The notes under the pieces are model-generated. The model had not been told where the DNA came from. It saw nothing but the letters and a program-made list of their open reading frames with translations, and ran no database searches. Shown piece by piece: positions 1-11,613 of a stretch of 64,000 nucleotides of DNA (position 1 is the stretch's first letter; every line of letters begins with the position of its first letter). Origin of the DNA: Pararhodobacter zhoushanensis (GTDB lineage: Bacteria > Pseudomonadota > Alphaproteobacteria > Rhodobacterales > Rhodobacteraceae). The stretch spans positions 62,001-126,000 of the forward strand of contig NZ_REEZ01000001.1 in NCBI RefSeq assembly GCF_003990445.1. The letters are read 5' to 3'. The position numbers and the translations under genes are program-made.

Positions 1-2
1 TC

Positions 3-323
3 GCCACCCGGGGCGGGCATCACCTTGCACCGGCAACGCTGGACGATGGCCGCGCGGTTTTCGACACATTGGGCCGCGGCTTCACGCTGTTGGCGCTGGG
101 GGCCCCGGACGAGGCGACTCAGGCCTTTCGCCGGGCCGCCGACGCGGCGGGCATCCCGCTGACCCTTGTCCACCAACCCCACGCCGGCGCGGCGGGCGCG
201 CGCTATGAAGCGCCGCTGGTGCTCGTGCGACCGGATCACTATGTCGCCTGGTCGGGCACCGATGCCACGGATGCCACCCGGATTCTCACCCGTGCCGCAG
301 GGCATAGCAGCGAGCCTTCATGA
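3..323 (+). CDS. FAD-dependent aromatic-type monooxygenase, C-terminal fragment
   Basis: This is the last ~106 residues of a protein that begins before the window, open in frame from base 3 to a TGA at 321-323. The tail resembles the thioredoxin-like C-terminal domain of PheA/TfdB-type FAD monooxygenases: a GRGFTLL segment, then LVRPDHYVAWSG just before the end, where the family usually has LVRPDxxVAWR. Such enzymes hydroxylate phenolic or polyketide-like rings with NAD(P)H and O2. The FAD-binding domain lies outside, so the substrate cannot be judged. The stop overlaps the next start (ATGA at 320-323), indicating co-translation with the exporter gene. Confidence 0.7.
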   Translation, partial: ATRGGHHLAPATLDDGRAVFDTLGRGFTLLALGAPDEATQAFRRAADAAGIPLTLVHQPHAGAAGARYEAPLVLVRPDHYVAWSGTDATDATRILTRAAGHSSEPS

Positions 324-1066
324 CACTGGAACTGATTGAAACCATTACCGTCATCGCTATCGGCTTCGCGCTGGGCGGTATTCTCAAAGGCGCGACCGGC
401 GTCGGCGCACCGATCATCGCGGTGCCGTTGCTGGCGATCTATTTCGATGTGCGCTTCGCCATCGTGATCTTCTCGATCCCGAACATCCTGCCCAACATCT
501 GGCAGGCATGGGCCTATCGCAAGACGCTTTTGCCGTTGCGCTTTGTTGTGCCCTTCACGCTGGCTGGCATGGTGGGCGCGGCCTGTGGCACATGGGTTCT
601 GGCCAATGCACCCACGGATCTGCTGCCGCTCGGTGTCGCGGGTGCCGTCCTTCTCTACATCGGTTTTCGTCTGCTGCGCCCGCATTGGGTTCTGCCCTAC
701 CCCAAGGCCGTGAAACTGGCTCCGCCGGTCGGTTTCATCGCCGGGATGCTGCAAACGGCGTCGGGCCTGTCCGCTCCGGCATCGGTCACGTTTCTGAGCG
801 CGATGAAGCTGGATCGTGCGGCCTTTATTCCCACCGTTTCGGCGTTCTTCATCGGTCTGGGCGTGGTGCAGATCCCGATGCTGATCGGCTACGGGTTCCT
901 GACGCCCGAGCGCGCGCTGCTTTCGGCCGCCGCGCTGATCCCGCTGACCGCGGCGATGCCACTGGGCGCCCGGCTGGTGCGGCATCTGCCCAAGGAAGTC
1001 TTTGATCGCGTGATCCTGGGCCTGCTTGCGATCCTTGCGATCAAGCTTTTGGTCACCGCGTTCTGA
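320..1066 (+). CDS. TSUP family membrane exporter (TauE/SafE)
   Basis: A 248-residue, very hydrophobic protein with about eight predicted membrane segments. The N-terminal repeat has the glycine-rich pattern GGILKGATGVGAPIIAVPLL, typical of TauE/SafE (TSUP) carriers, and the second half repeats the arrangement around GMLQTASGLSAPASV. The family moves sulfonates, sulfite or organic anions across the inner membrane. Its start overlaps the stop of the flavin monooxygenase, so export or uptake of that enzyme's substrate or product is possible. The family is clear; the substrate is unknown. It converges on thiE with only 36 bp between the stops. Confidence 0.85.
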   Translation: MTLELIETITVIAIGFALGGILKGATGVGAPIIAVPLLAIYFDVRFAIVIFSIPNILPNIWQAWAYRKTLLPLRFVVPFTLAGMVGAACGTWVLANAPTDLLPLGVAGAVLLYIGFRLLRPHWVLPYPKAVKLAPPVGFIAGMLQTASGLSAPASVTFLSAMKLDRAAFIPTVSAFFIGLGVVQIPMLIGYGFLTPERALLSAAALIPLTAAMPLGARLVRHLPKEVFDRVILGLLAILAIKLLVTAF

Positions 1067-1102
1067 GAGTGGCGCAGCAGGGAAGCGGCGGAACGCTGGC
1101 CC

Positions 1103-1728
1103 TCAGACTGACCGCCGCGCCTGCGCGAGCGCCCGCGCCGCCGCCTCAGGATCAGGCTGCCCGCAAATGGCCGAGACCACAGCCAGCCCCTGCGCACCCG
1201 CCGCAACCACCTGCGCGACATGCGCCGCTTTCAGTCCGCCGATGGCCACGGCGGGCACCCGGCTGGCAGCGACCTGCGCCGCCAGCCCGTCAAAGCCGAC
1301 GGGCTGCTTGTGGTCGGTCTTGGTCGGCGTGGCAAAGACCGGCCCCGCGCCGATGTAATCCACCAGCGCGGGGTCAGCCGCCTTCGCCAGCGCGGGCGTC
1401 TCGACCGACAGTCCAAGGATCGCCCCGGCCCCGACACGCGCCCGCGCCTCGGCCACCGACATATCGCCCTGCCCGATGTGCAGCCCATCCGCCCCCAGCG
1501 CCACCGCTGCGGCGACATCATCGTTGATGATCAGCCGCGCGCCGGTGCCCGCCAGCGCCGCCTGCAACGCACGCCCGGTCGCGATCATCGCCGCCGTATC
1601 GGCGTCTTTGTCGCGCAGCTGCACCATCGTGACCCCGCCCGCCACGGCACGGCGGGCAGTTTCGACCATGCCGATCCCGGCGCAAAGCCCGGGATCGAGC
1701 ACGAGATAGAGCGAGAGATCGAAATCCT

Positions 1729-1732
<4 letters not shown>
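1103..1732 (-). CDS. thiE: Thiamine-phosphate synthase
   Basis: A 209-residue TIM-barrel enzyme that joins HMP-pyrophosphate and HET-phosphate to give thiamine phosphate. Family features in order: VTMVQLRDKD near the N-terminus, the LIINDD segment, GADGLHIGQGD, and the phosphate-binding GAGPVFATPTKTDHK followed by PAVAIGG. I start it at a GTG whose bases overlap the thiM stop (GTGA at 1729-1732); the open frame extends upstream but there it only shadows thiM. It is the last gene of thiC-thiM-thiE. Confidence 0.92.
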
Positions 1733-4340
<2,608 letters not shown>

Positions 4341-4447
4341 TCAGAGCCTCCAGTGCTCAAAGCGTTGGAGACCCAGTTCCGCGTCGAATGGAGAAAGGCT
4401 GAGCGGAATACGCCTGTGACGTATCGGCAAGAGCCGCGCAGCCGGTG

Positions 4448-4552
4448 CACCATCCCTACGCCAGTATGAACTGGATCAGGTTCATCGGGTCACTGCGCTG
4501 CGCCTTGCGGCACGATCAGTATCTCAGCCTCTTGTCGAGACCCCCCGGGTGA
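4448..4552 (-). promoter_or_regulatory. TPP (THI-box) riboswitch in the thiC leader
   Basis: Read on the minus strand, the leader contains the two conserved halves of the thiamine pyrophosphate aptamer: a CTGAGA element (about 4527-4532) and, nearer thiC, TGAACCTGATCCAGTTCATAC followed by TGGCGTAGGGA (about 4453-4485). Both lie in the right order and spacing. Roughly 110 bp separate the aptamer from the thiC ATG. Binding of TPP is expected to shut off the thiCME operon, by termination or by masking the ribosome site; the expression platform was not resolved. Confidence 0.95.
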
Positions 4553-4731
4553 GTGCGCCCAACCTGCGCCAAAGGCCTGAGGGTTGTCAATCCGCCACGT
4601 GCCATCGCGGCAGGATCGCGAAGCGAGCGCCGTGAGACGAGCTTTATCTAAGCAATTTCATGCGGATAGACATCGGGCAGCCAGACATGTCGCGCACGCT
4701 GAACTGAAATCCCTGCCGCCGTCGATCAGCC

Positions 4732-6522
4732 TCAGCCCCCCAGGGCGATCCCCTCGCGGCGGCGGTCGGCCCCACCTGACAGACCCTCTGGCGTGATCTG
4801 AATCGCGTGCAGGCCCGAGTTCAGATCCCCGACGCGCACCTCATAGCCAAGCGCCGTCAAAGACTCGGCAAAATCTGCCGCGACGGTACCTTCTTCCAGA
4901 TCGTAGCGGCCAAAGCGGTTCACCGCATGCGCCATATCGACGGCCTCTTGCGCATTCATCCCCCAGTCGAGATGCGCGATGATCGCCTGCGCGACATAGC
5001 CGATGATCTGGCTGCCGCCGGGCGAGCCGATGACCAGAACCGGCGCGCCGTCCTGCATCACGATGGTTGGCGACATGGACGACCGGGGCCGCTTGCCCGG
5101 CTCGACCCGGTTGGCAATCGGCACGCCATTCTCATGGCTGCGGAACGAGAAATCCGTCAGCTCGTTGTTGAGCAAAAACCCGCCCGGCGCCATCAGGCGA
5201 GAGCCGAAGCCGTTCTCGATGGTGGTCGTCATCGACAGCGCGTTGCCATAGGCATCGACGATGGAAATATGGCTGGTCGCGGGCATCTCGATCGGCACGT
5301 TATCTGCCCAGTTGAGTGCATGCTCGAACACCGGCATCCCGGCCTCGACGCTCTCCAGTGCCCGATCACCGCGCAAGGCCTCGGCCCGCGACGACAGATA
5401 GGCGGGATCGACAAGGCCCGCGGTCGGCACCGGCACATAATCGGGATCAGCCATATAGCGTTCGCGGTCCGCGAAGGCCTGCCGCGAGGCATCGCCGATC
5501 AGCCGCCATGTCTGCGGATCGCCCGGCCCCATCGTGGCCAGGTCGAAATGGCTGAGTTGCCCGAGGATCTGCCCAACGGTCAGCGCCCCCGACGAGGGTG
5601 GCCCCATGCCGCAAACCTCATAGGCGCGATACGCAGCGCAGACGGCAGGCCGCTCGACAGCCTCATAGGCGGCGAGGTCGATCATCGCCAGCCGACCCGG
5701 ATTGCCCGGCGCGTTCTGGACCGTGTCCACAATACCTTGCGCGATGTCGCCTTGGTAGAAGACGGCAGCGCCGCCCACCGCTATCGCGCGCAGGGTTTCG
5801 GCATAGGCGGGGTTGGTCAGTATCGCGCCGGCCATGAGCGGCTCGCCGCCGGGCAGGAAATAATCAGCCGTCGGGGCAAAGCGCGACAGGCGCTCGGAAT
5901 CGGCGGCAATCGACTCGGCCATGCGCGGCGAGACGGCAAAGCCGTCCTCGGCCAGCGTGATCGCGGGCGTGAACAGATCCGACCAGTCGGCCCTCCCCCA
6001 CCGGTCATGCGCCATCTGCATCAGCGCTGGCGTGCCCGGCACCCCGACCGAGCGCCCGCCGACCACCGCATCCCAGAACCCCATCGCCGCGCCGTCGACC
6101 TGGAACAGCCTCGTATCGGCGGCCAGCGGCGCGCGTTCGCGCCCGTCGAGCGTGGTCAGCGCGCCGGTTTGCGCGTCATACCAGACCAGAAACGCGCCGC
6201 CGCCCAGCCCTGAGCTTTGCGGCTCGACCAGCCCGAGCACCGTCTGCACCGCAACCATCGCATCGGCGGCGGTGCCGCCTGCGGCCAATACGCCTGCGCC
6301 AGCCTCGGCCGCCAGCGGATTGGCGACGGCGACCATCCAGTGCTCGGCTGTCACCGGCAGCCCAGCATCCCGCGTTGCAAGCGCAGCCTGTGACGCCTCG
6401 CCAAGCGCCCAGACCCCGGCAGAGGTCGCTGCTTCCGGGGCCACGGTGTCGGCGGCTTGCTGGGCATGGGCAGCCAAGGCCGAGCCGCAGAGTAGCAGGA
6501 AACTGGCTGAGACAAGGCGCAT
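4732..6522 (-). CDS. ggt: Gamma-glutamyltransferase
   Basis: A 596-residue secreted N-terminal nucleophile hydrolase that cleaves or transfers the gamma-glutamyl group of glutathione. It has a Sec signal peptide (about residues 1-21, ending AAHAQ). The autoprocessing nucleophile sits in ATSHIS, with Thr near residue 416; it is preceded by the large-subunit motif SSGLGGGAF and followed by TTTIENGFGSR and GSPGGSQI. An in-frame ATG lies at 6528, but the AAGGGA ribosome site is only about 1 nt from it and about 7 nt from the ATG at 6522, so I use 6522. It follows the lytic transglycosylase gene by 55 bp. Confidence 0.93.
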   Translation of the reverse strand: MRLVSASFLLLCGSALAAHAQQAADTVAPEAATSAGVWALGEASQAALATRDAGLPVTAEHWMVAVANPLAAEAGAGVLAAGGTAADAMVAVQTVLGLVEPQSSGLGGGAFLVWYDAQTGALTTLDGRERAPLAADTRLFQVDGAAMGFWDAVVGGRSVGVPGTPALMQMAHDRWGRADWSDLFTPAITLAEDGFAVSPRMAESIAADSERLSRFAPTADYFLPGGEPLMAGAILTNPAYAETLRAIAVGGAAVFYQGDIAQGIVDTVQNAPGNPGRLAMIDLAAYEAVERPAVCAAYRAYEVCGMGPPSSGALTVGQILGQLSHFDLATMGPGDPQTWRLIGDASRQAFADRERYMADPDYVPVPTAGLVDPAYLSSRAEALRGDRALESVEAGMPVFEHALNWADNVPIEMPATSHISIVDAYGNALSMTTTIENGFGSRLMAPGGFLLNNELTDFSFRSHENGVPIANRVEPGKRPRSSMSPTIVMQDGAPVLVIGSPGGSQIIGYVAQAIIAHLDWGMNAQEAVDMAHAVNRFGRYDLEEGTVAADFAESLTALGYEVRVGDLNSGLHAIQITPEGLSGGADRRREGIALGG

Positions 6523-6577
6523 GGTCATTCCCTTCTGGTTGGCAGGCGGGGTGTTGTCCCGCTGTGGTTTTCTCCCC

Positions 6578-7717
6578 TCAGCGCAGGCTTTGCAGCAGCG
6601 CTTGTGACGGGGTTCCGGTGACCGGCAAGCCACGGCTCGCCTGATAGGCGCTGATCGCGCTTTCGGTGTTCGACCCGATCACGCCGTCCGCGCCCTGCGT
6701 GTCGAACCCGCGCGCCGTGAGGCGCTCTTGCAGGGCGATGCGGTCGTTTTTGGTCAAGCCATTCGCATCGGGCGGGAATGTGCCACGCAGCGGCCCGGCC
6801 CCGCCGATCCGGTCAGCCAGATGCCCGACCCCCAGCGCGTAGGCGTCGGACGGGTTATAGCGCTTGATGACCCGGAAGTTGCGCGTGGTGTCGAACTGCG
6901 GCCCGCCCGCCTGCGGCTGGATCACCGTGCCAGTGGGCGACCCACTGACCAGCTCGCGCCCCCAGCTCATCCCCCGGACCCAGCCGTGACGTTCCAGATA
7001 GGCCGCTGTCGTCGCCAAGGCGTCCGAGGGATCCTCGGACCAGATGTCGCGCCGCCCGTCGCCGGTGAAATCGACGGCGTATTCCTGAAACACTGTGGGC
7101 ATGCACTGCGTGTGCCCCATGGCGCCCGCCCAGCTGCCGGTCATCCGGCTGGCCTGAATGTCGCCGTTCTGCACGATCCTGAGCGCGGCGATAAGCTCGC
7201 GCTCGAAATACCGCCCGCGACGGCCTTCAAACGCCAGCGTCGAGGTGGCGGAGATCACCGGGATCAGCCCCTGGCGTTCGCCGTAATAGCTTTCCAGCCC
7301 CCAGATTGCCGTGACGATCTTGGCATCGACGCCGGTATTCTCTTCGATCGCAAACAGCGTCCGACGATGCCGGGCATAGGCAGCGCGGCCTTTCTCGACC
7401 CGTTCATCCGAGGCTGCAATAGAGAGGTAATCCTCAAGTGTGCGGCGGAACTCGGTCTGGTTCTGATCGCGCGTCACCACGCCGGGCAAAAAGCCCGCAC
7501 CCCGAAACGCCGTGTTCAGGGTGGCGCTGGTGATCCCCTGCCCCATCGCCCGCTCGCGGAACGACACCACCCAGGCGTCATAGGCCCGGTTGGACGCGGG
7601 CAGCAGGTCGTCAGGCAACCCCTCGGGTGCCGCGGTACTCATGCGCGCTGTCACCGACCGCGAGCACGCCGCCAGACCAAGGCTGCCCAGCCCCAGACCA
7701 AAGAGGCGTCTATTCAT
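6578..7717 (-). CDS. Lytic murein transglycosylase, MltB type, lipoprotein
   Basis: A 379-residue cell-wall enzyme that cuts peptidoglycan glycan strands to 1,6-anhydro ends. The N-terminus is a lipoprotein signal with a twin-arginine flavour (NRRLFGLG) and lipobox LAAC, lipidated Cys at residue 18. The catalytic Glu lies in IWGLESYYGER, followed by GSWAGAMGHTQCMP and DGRRDIW as in SLT_2/MltB enzymes. The last ~65 residues form a peptidoglycan-binding domain. In-frame ATGs at 7723 and 7747 are alternatives; none has a strong ribosome site. It is divergent from the MCE transport operon. Confidence 0.9.
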   Translation of the reverse strand: MNRRLFGLGLGSLGLAACSRSVTARMSTAAPEGLPDDLLPASNRAYDAWVVSFRERAMGQGITSATLNTAFRGAGFLPGVVTRDQNQTEFRRTLEDYLSIAASDERVEKGRAAYARHRRTLFAIEENTGVDAKIVTAIWGLESYYGERQGLIPVISATSTLAFEGRRGRYFERELIAALRIVQNGDIQASRMTGSWAGAMGHTQCMPTVFQEYAVDFTGDGRRDIWSEDPSDALATTAAYLERHGWVRGMSWGRELVSGSPTGTVIQPQAGGPQFDTTRNFRVIKRYNPSDAYALGVGHLADRIGGAGPLRGTFPPDANGLTKNDRIALQERLTARGFDTQGADGVIGSNTESAISAYQASRGLPVTGTPSQALLQSLR

Positions 7718-7894
7718 CTGCATCACTCTGCCCACCATTTTTTTCATTTTCGCCTATGGTGCCGACAAGTTGCCCCTCACACAATGCCGCAGTTGCAGGC
7801 ACGGCGATCACAATCTGTCCAAGGCGTGGTGCAGCCTGGCTTTACTCTCTCGCCGGGCTCTGTTCTATCAGATCAGCCGCGCTATCCTTGTAAC

Positions 7895-7915
7895 TTCAAG
7901 CGGAATGCGCTTGAA
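7895..7915. promoter_or_regulatory. Perfect inverted repeat ahead of the MCE operon
   Basis: TTCAAGCG at 7895-7902 is followed by a 5-base spacer and its exact complement CGCTTGAA at 7908-7915. This lies 8 bp before the ATG of the first MCE gene and just upstream of its GGAG ribosome site. It could be a repressor operator or a leader hairpin affecting translation. The palindrome is visible; the function is inferred. Confidence 0.4.
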
Positions 7916-7923
7916 CGGAGTTC

Positions 7924-9060
7924 ATGACGGTGCCGCCAGACCTTGCCCCTGAGATTACTGTCGTCGCCGAGCCTGCGTCCACCACGGTGGCAATCCGCGG
8001 GCAGGTCACGATCTATTCGCTCAGCGCGGTCCAGGCGCAGCTCGCCAACCTTCCCGAAGGGCCGGATGTGTCGCTCGATCTGACGCAGGTCACGCGGCTG
8101 GACACAGCCGGTGCATGGCTGGTGACGACGCTCAGGGAAAAGATCACCGCGCGCGGTGCCGGGTTCGAGGTTCGCGGCCTTGCGCCCGAAGCCCAGAGCT
8201 TTCTCGACAGCGTCGAAAAAGCGATGCCACACCCCGAGGCCGCGAGCGATGAGCGCAAGACGATCGCCGATCTGGTTGCGGGTATCGGCGCGGCGGTGGT
8301 TGGCGCCGTCAGCCTGCTGCTCAGCCTGCTGGGGTATTTCGGCATGTTTCTGGCGCGGCTTGCCCGCGCCTTCCGCCACCCGCGTGAATTCCGCCTGACA
8401 GCACTGGTGCATCATTGCGAAGAAGTCGGGCTCAAGGCCGTGCCCATCGTGGCACTGATGGCGTTTCTGATCGGGGTGGTTCTGGCGTTTCAAGGCGCCT
8501 CGCAGCTGCGGCAATTCGGGGCTGAAGTGTTCGTCGTCGACCTGATCGCCGTGTCCATCCTGCGCGAGCTGGGCATCTTGCTGACCTCGATCATCGTGGC
8601 GGGGCGGACGGCCTCTGCCTTCACCGCCGCGATCGGCTCGATGAAGATGCGCGAAGAGATCGACGCGATGCGTACGCTGGGGCTGGACCCGGCGATGACG
8701 CTGTTTGTGCCGCGCATTCTGGCGCTGCTGCTGATGCTGCCGATCCTTGGCCTGATCGCCGATATCGCCGGGCTGTTCGGCGGCGCGCTGATGGCATGGG
8801 TCGAGCTGGGCATCTCGCCTGCCATGTTCCAGACCAGACTGGTCGAAGGCACCGATGTCAGCCACTTTCTGGCTGGCGTGATCAAGGCCCCGGTCTTTGC
8901 GCTGATCATCGGCGTGATTGGCTGCCGGTCGGGCATGCAGGTGCAAAGCAACGCGGAATCGCTGGGGCAAATGACCTCAAAGGCCGTGGTGATGGCAATC
9001 TTCTCGGTGATCGTCGCCGATGCCGCGTTTTCCATCTTCTTCGCACAGATCGGGTTCTGA
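7924..9060 (+). CDS. MlaE-family ABC transporter permease with N-terminal STAS domain
   Basis: A 378-residue inner-membrane permease of an MCE lipid transporter. Residues ~10-95 form an STAS-like domain (LDLTQVTRLDTAGAWLV); fusion of STAS to MlaE is common in alphaproteobacteria, whereas in E. coli the STAS protein is the separate MlaB. The rest is the MlaE/YrbE permease with five to six membrane segments, including GAEVFVVDLIAVSILRELG and the coupling helix MKMREEIDAMRTLGLDP, which contacts the ATPase. A good GGAG ribosome site precedes the ATG. It starts an operon with the ATPase, MCE protein and lipoprotein. Confidence 0.93.
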   Translation: MTVPPDLAPEITVVAEPASTTVAIRGQVTIYSLSAVQAQLANLPEGPDVSLDLTQVTRLDTAGAWLVTTLREKITARGAGFEVRGLAPEAQSFLDSVEKAMPHPEAASDERKTIADLVAGIGAAVVGAVSLLLSLLGYFGMFLARLARAFRHPREFRLTALVHHCEEVGLKAVPIVALMAFLIGVVLAFQGASQLRQFGAEVFVVDLIAVSILRELGILLTSIIVAGRTASAFTAAIGSMKMREEIDAMRTLGLDPAMTLFVPRILALLLMLPILGLIADIAGLFGGALMAWVELGISPAMFQTRLVEGTDVSHFLAGVIKAPVFALIIGVIGCRSGMQVQSNAESLGQMTSKAVVMAIFSVIVADAAFSIFFAQIGF

Positions 9061-9062
9061 CG

Positions 9063-9866
9063 ATGACTGACACCCCCTCGGATGCGGTGATCACGGTGCG
9101 CGGCGTGCGCAACCAGTTCGGCACGCATCTGGTGCATGACAATCTGGACCTTGATGTCTGGCGCGGCGAGATCCTGGGCGTGGTGGGCGGTTCCGGCACC
9201 GGGAAATCGGTACTGCTGCGCACCATCGCCGGGTTGCAGGAGCCCGCTGCCGGCACCATCACCGTGCTGGGCACCGACCTGAGCACGGCGACCGAAGACC
9301 AGCGCAAAGCCATCGAGGCACGCTGGGGCGTGATGTTTCAGGACGGCGCGCTGTTCTCGTCACTGACCGTGCGCGAAAACGTCGAGGTGCCGATGCGCAG
9401 CGTGCCGGGTCTGTCGCGCGAAACCGTGCGGGCTTTGGCCGATCTGAAGATCTCGATGGTCGGCCTGCCTTATCTGGCGGGCGACAAATACCCGTCCGAG
9501 CTGTCAGGCGGCATGCGCAAGCGGGCCGGTCTGGCGCGGGCCTTGGCGCTGGACCCCGATATCGTGTTTCTTGACGAGCCCACAGCGGGGCTTGACCCGA
9601 TTGGTGCCGCAGATTTCGATCAGCTGATCAAGGGCCTCAGCCGATCGCTGGGCTTGACGGTATTCCTCGTGACTCACGATCTGGATACGCTACATGCTAT
9701 CTGCGACAGGATCGCCGTTCTGGCTGAACGCAAGGTTCTGGTCACCGGCACGATGCAAGAGATGCTCAGCGTCGATCATCCGTGGGTGCACAGCTATTTT
9801 CACGGTCCGCGCGCACGCGCCGCGCTGGATCACGCCGAGAGCCAGACTGCCGGGAAGGGCGACTAA
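9063..9866 (+). CDS. MlaF-type ATPase of the MCE transporter
   Basis: A 267-residue ABC ATPase that powers the MlaE-type permease. Walker A is GGSGTGKS (residues 42-49), the signature LSGGMRKRAGLARAL and Walker B IVFLDEPTAGLDP. The Met-Arg-Lys-Arg in the signature is typical of MlaF/Ttg2A. The C-terminal extension (VDHPWVHSYFHGPRAR) resembles the handshake tail by which MlaF dimerises and contacts its partner. The ATG lies 2 bp after the permease stop. The frame extends upstream but there it only shadows the permease gene. Confidence 0.93.
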   Translation: MTDTPSDAVITVRGVRNQFGTHLVHDNLDLDVWRGEILGVVGGSGTGKSVLLRTIAGLQEPAAGTITVLGTDLSTATEDQRKAIEARWGVMFQDGALFSSLTVRENVEVPMRSVPGLSRETVRALADLKISMVGLPYLAGDKYPSELSGGMRKRAGLARALALDPDIVFLDEPTAGLDPIGAADFDQLIKGLSRSLGLTVFLVTHDLDTLHAICDRIAVLAERKVLVTGTMQEMLSVDHPWVHSYFHGPRARAALDHAESQTAGKGD

Positions 9867-11606
9867 GTGGAAACGAAAGCCAATTACGTTCTTATCGGCC
9901 TGTTCACCATCGCCGGAATTGTCGGGCTTCTGGGGTTCTTTATCTGGTTCGCGCAGGTCGAGCTGGATCGCCAGTTCGCCTATTACGACGTGCGCTTTGA
10001 CTCGGTCTCGGGGTTGAGCAACGCGTCTGACGTGCGCTTCAGCGGGTTGCCCGTGGGACAGGTCGTCGCTGTGCGCCTGTCGCCGGACAACGATGGCAGC
10101 ATCACTGTACGACTGGAGATCGCCGCCGACACCCCGGTACGCACCGACAGTGTGGCCACCATCGAATCGCAGGGTGTGACCGGCGTGTCCTACGTGGGCA
10201 TCAGCGCGGGCACCTCGACCGAGCCCTTGCTGGTTCCCACGGCGCGCCAGTCGGTGCCCGAGATCACCGCCGGGCGCTCGATCCTGCAAACCCTGTCCGA
10301 GGACGGACCTCAACTGGTCAACGAAACGCTGCGCGTGGTGCAGGGAATCAGCGCGCTGTTGAGCGACGACAACCAGCAGCGCATTCAGGCGATCCTGACG
10401 AATGCCGAAACAGCATCCGAAGGCTTGTCCACCGCGTTGCAAGGCTTCTCTGGCGTCGCCGGAACGGTTGACGAATTTGCGCAGCAAATCAACCGGTTCA
10501 ACACCACGCTCGATACGCTCACCACCAGTCTGACCGGGGTTCTCTCAACGGCGGACGAGACGTTGGAATCCATCACCACGCTGGCCGCGCGCTCGACGGT
10601 TCTGGTGGACAACGGCACCGTTGCTGTTGTGTCGATCGAAGCCGCCGTCGCCGAGGCCGAGCGCTATATCACCGAAGATCTGACCCCGGTCACCACCACC
10701 GTTCGCAGCACCCTGGCCGATCTGAACACGCAACTTGCGACGCTGAGTGCCGACGCCGACAGGCTGATGACCACCTTCGACACCACCGGCCAGACGGCGA
10801 CCGCGCGGCTGGAGGAGCTTCAGGCGCTGTTCACCCGGGCCGAGACCCTGATGGCCGGGCTGGAAACAACCGCAGGCTCGGTCACCGATGTCGCCACGCG
10901 CATCGACGGATTGATCGAAAGCGACGCCGCGCCGCTCCTTGCCGAAACACGGGTCGCCGTGGCCGAGGCCACGCAGACCATCCGCTCGGTCAACGCCGTA
11001 ACGCAGACCCAGTTGCCCGCAACCATCGCCAATGTTCAGGCGGCGGTCGAGAACGCCCGCACGGTGATCGCCGATCTGGGCACGACGCTGACGACGGCGG
11101 CGGACGGTGTCGGCGGCGTCGTGACCGACGCGCGCGCCACGCTGACACAGATCACCACCACCTTCAGCGACGCCAACCAGACCCTGAGCGCCATCAACAG
11201 CGCACTGGCCGTGGGCGAGCGCACCCTTGCCGCCGCCGAAAGCACCTTCACCGGCGCCGACCGTTTCCTGAACGAGGATATCGACGGGCTGATGACGGAA
11301 CTGCGCGCGACGGTCGAGGGGGTCAATCAGGCCGTCGGTCAGGTTTCGGCGGATCTGCCGGGGATCTCGGCCAACCTGCGCGCTGCCGGACAATCGGCGG
11401 CGGACACCTTCGCGCAGGTTCAGCGGCTCGTGGATTCCTCGGCCCCCGGTGTCCGCGAATTCACGACGACGGGCCTGCCGCTTTATACGCGTCTGGCCCA
11501 GGAGACGCGCGAACTGATAGACAACATCGACCAGCTTACGCAGCAGATCTCGCGCTCGCCGGCCCGGTTCTTTCTGGACCAGGACGTCCCGACCTTCAGA
11601 AGGTAA
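9867..11606 (+). CDS. MCE-domain protein (MlaD family) with long C-terminal helical region
   Basis: A 579-residue protein with one membrane anchor (about residues 8-28), an MCE domain (about 38-115, including SGLSNASDVRFSGLPVGQV) and then ~430 residues rich in Ala, Thr, Leu and Val in heptad-like patterns, likely long periplasmic helices. MCE proteins bind lipids and bridge the periplasm between the MlaE/MlaF complex and the outer membrane. E. coli MlaD is ~180 residues, so this belongs to the long single-MCE type. The start is a GTG directly abutting the ATPase stop (TAA then GTG). Confidence 0.9.
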   Translation: METKANYVLIGLFTIAGIVGLLGFFIWFAQVELDRQFAYYDVRFDSVSGLSNASDVRFSGLPVGQVVAVRLSPDNDGSITVRLEIAADTPVRTDSVATIESQGVTGVSYVGISAGTSTEPLLVPTARQSVPEITAGRSILQTLSEDGPQLVNETLRVVQGISALLSDDNQQRIQAILTNAETASEGLSTALQGFSGVAGTVDEFAQQINRFNTTLDTLTTSLTGVLSTADETLESITTLAARSTVLVDNGTVAVVSIEAAVAEAERYITEDLTPVTTTVRSTLADLNTQLATLSADADRLMTTFDTTGQTATARLEELQALFTRAETLMAGLETTAGSVTDVATRIDGLIESDAAPLLAETRVAVAEATQTIRSVNAVTQTQLPATIANVQAAVENARTVIADLGTTLTTAADGVGGVVTDARATLTQITTTFSDANQTLSAINSALAVGERTLAAAESTFTGADRFLNEDIDGLMTELRATVEGVNQAVGQVSADLPGISANLRAAGQSAADTFAQVQRLVDSSAPGVREFTTTGLPLYTRLAQETRELIDNIDQLTQQISRSPARFFLDQDVPTFRR

Positions 11607-11613
11607 GACTCGA

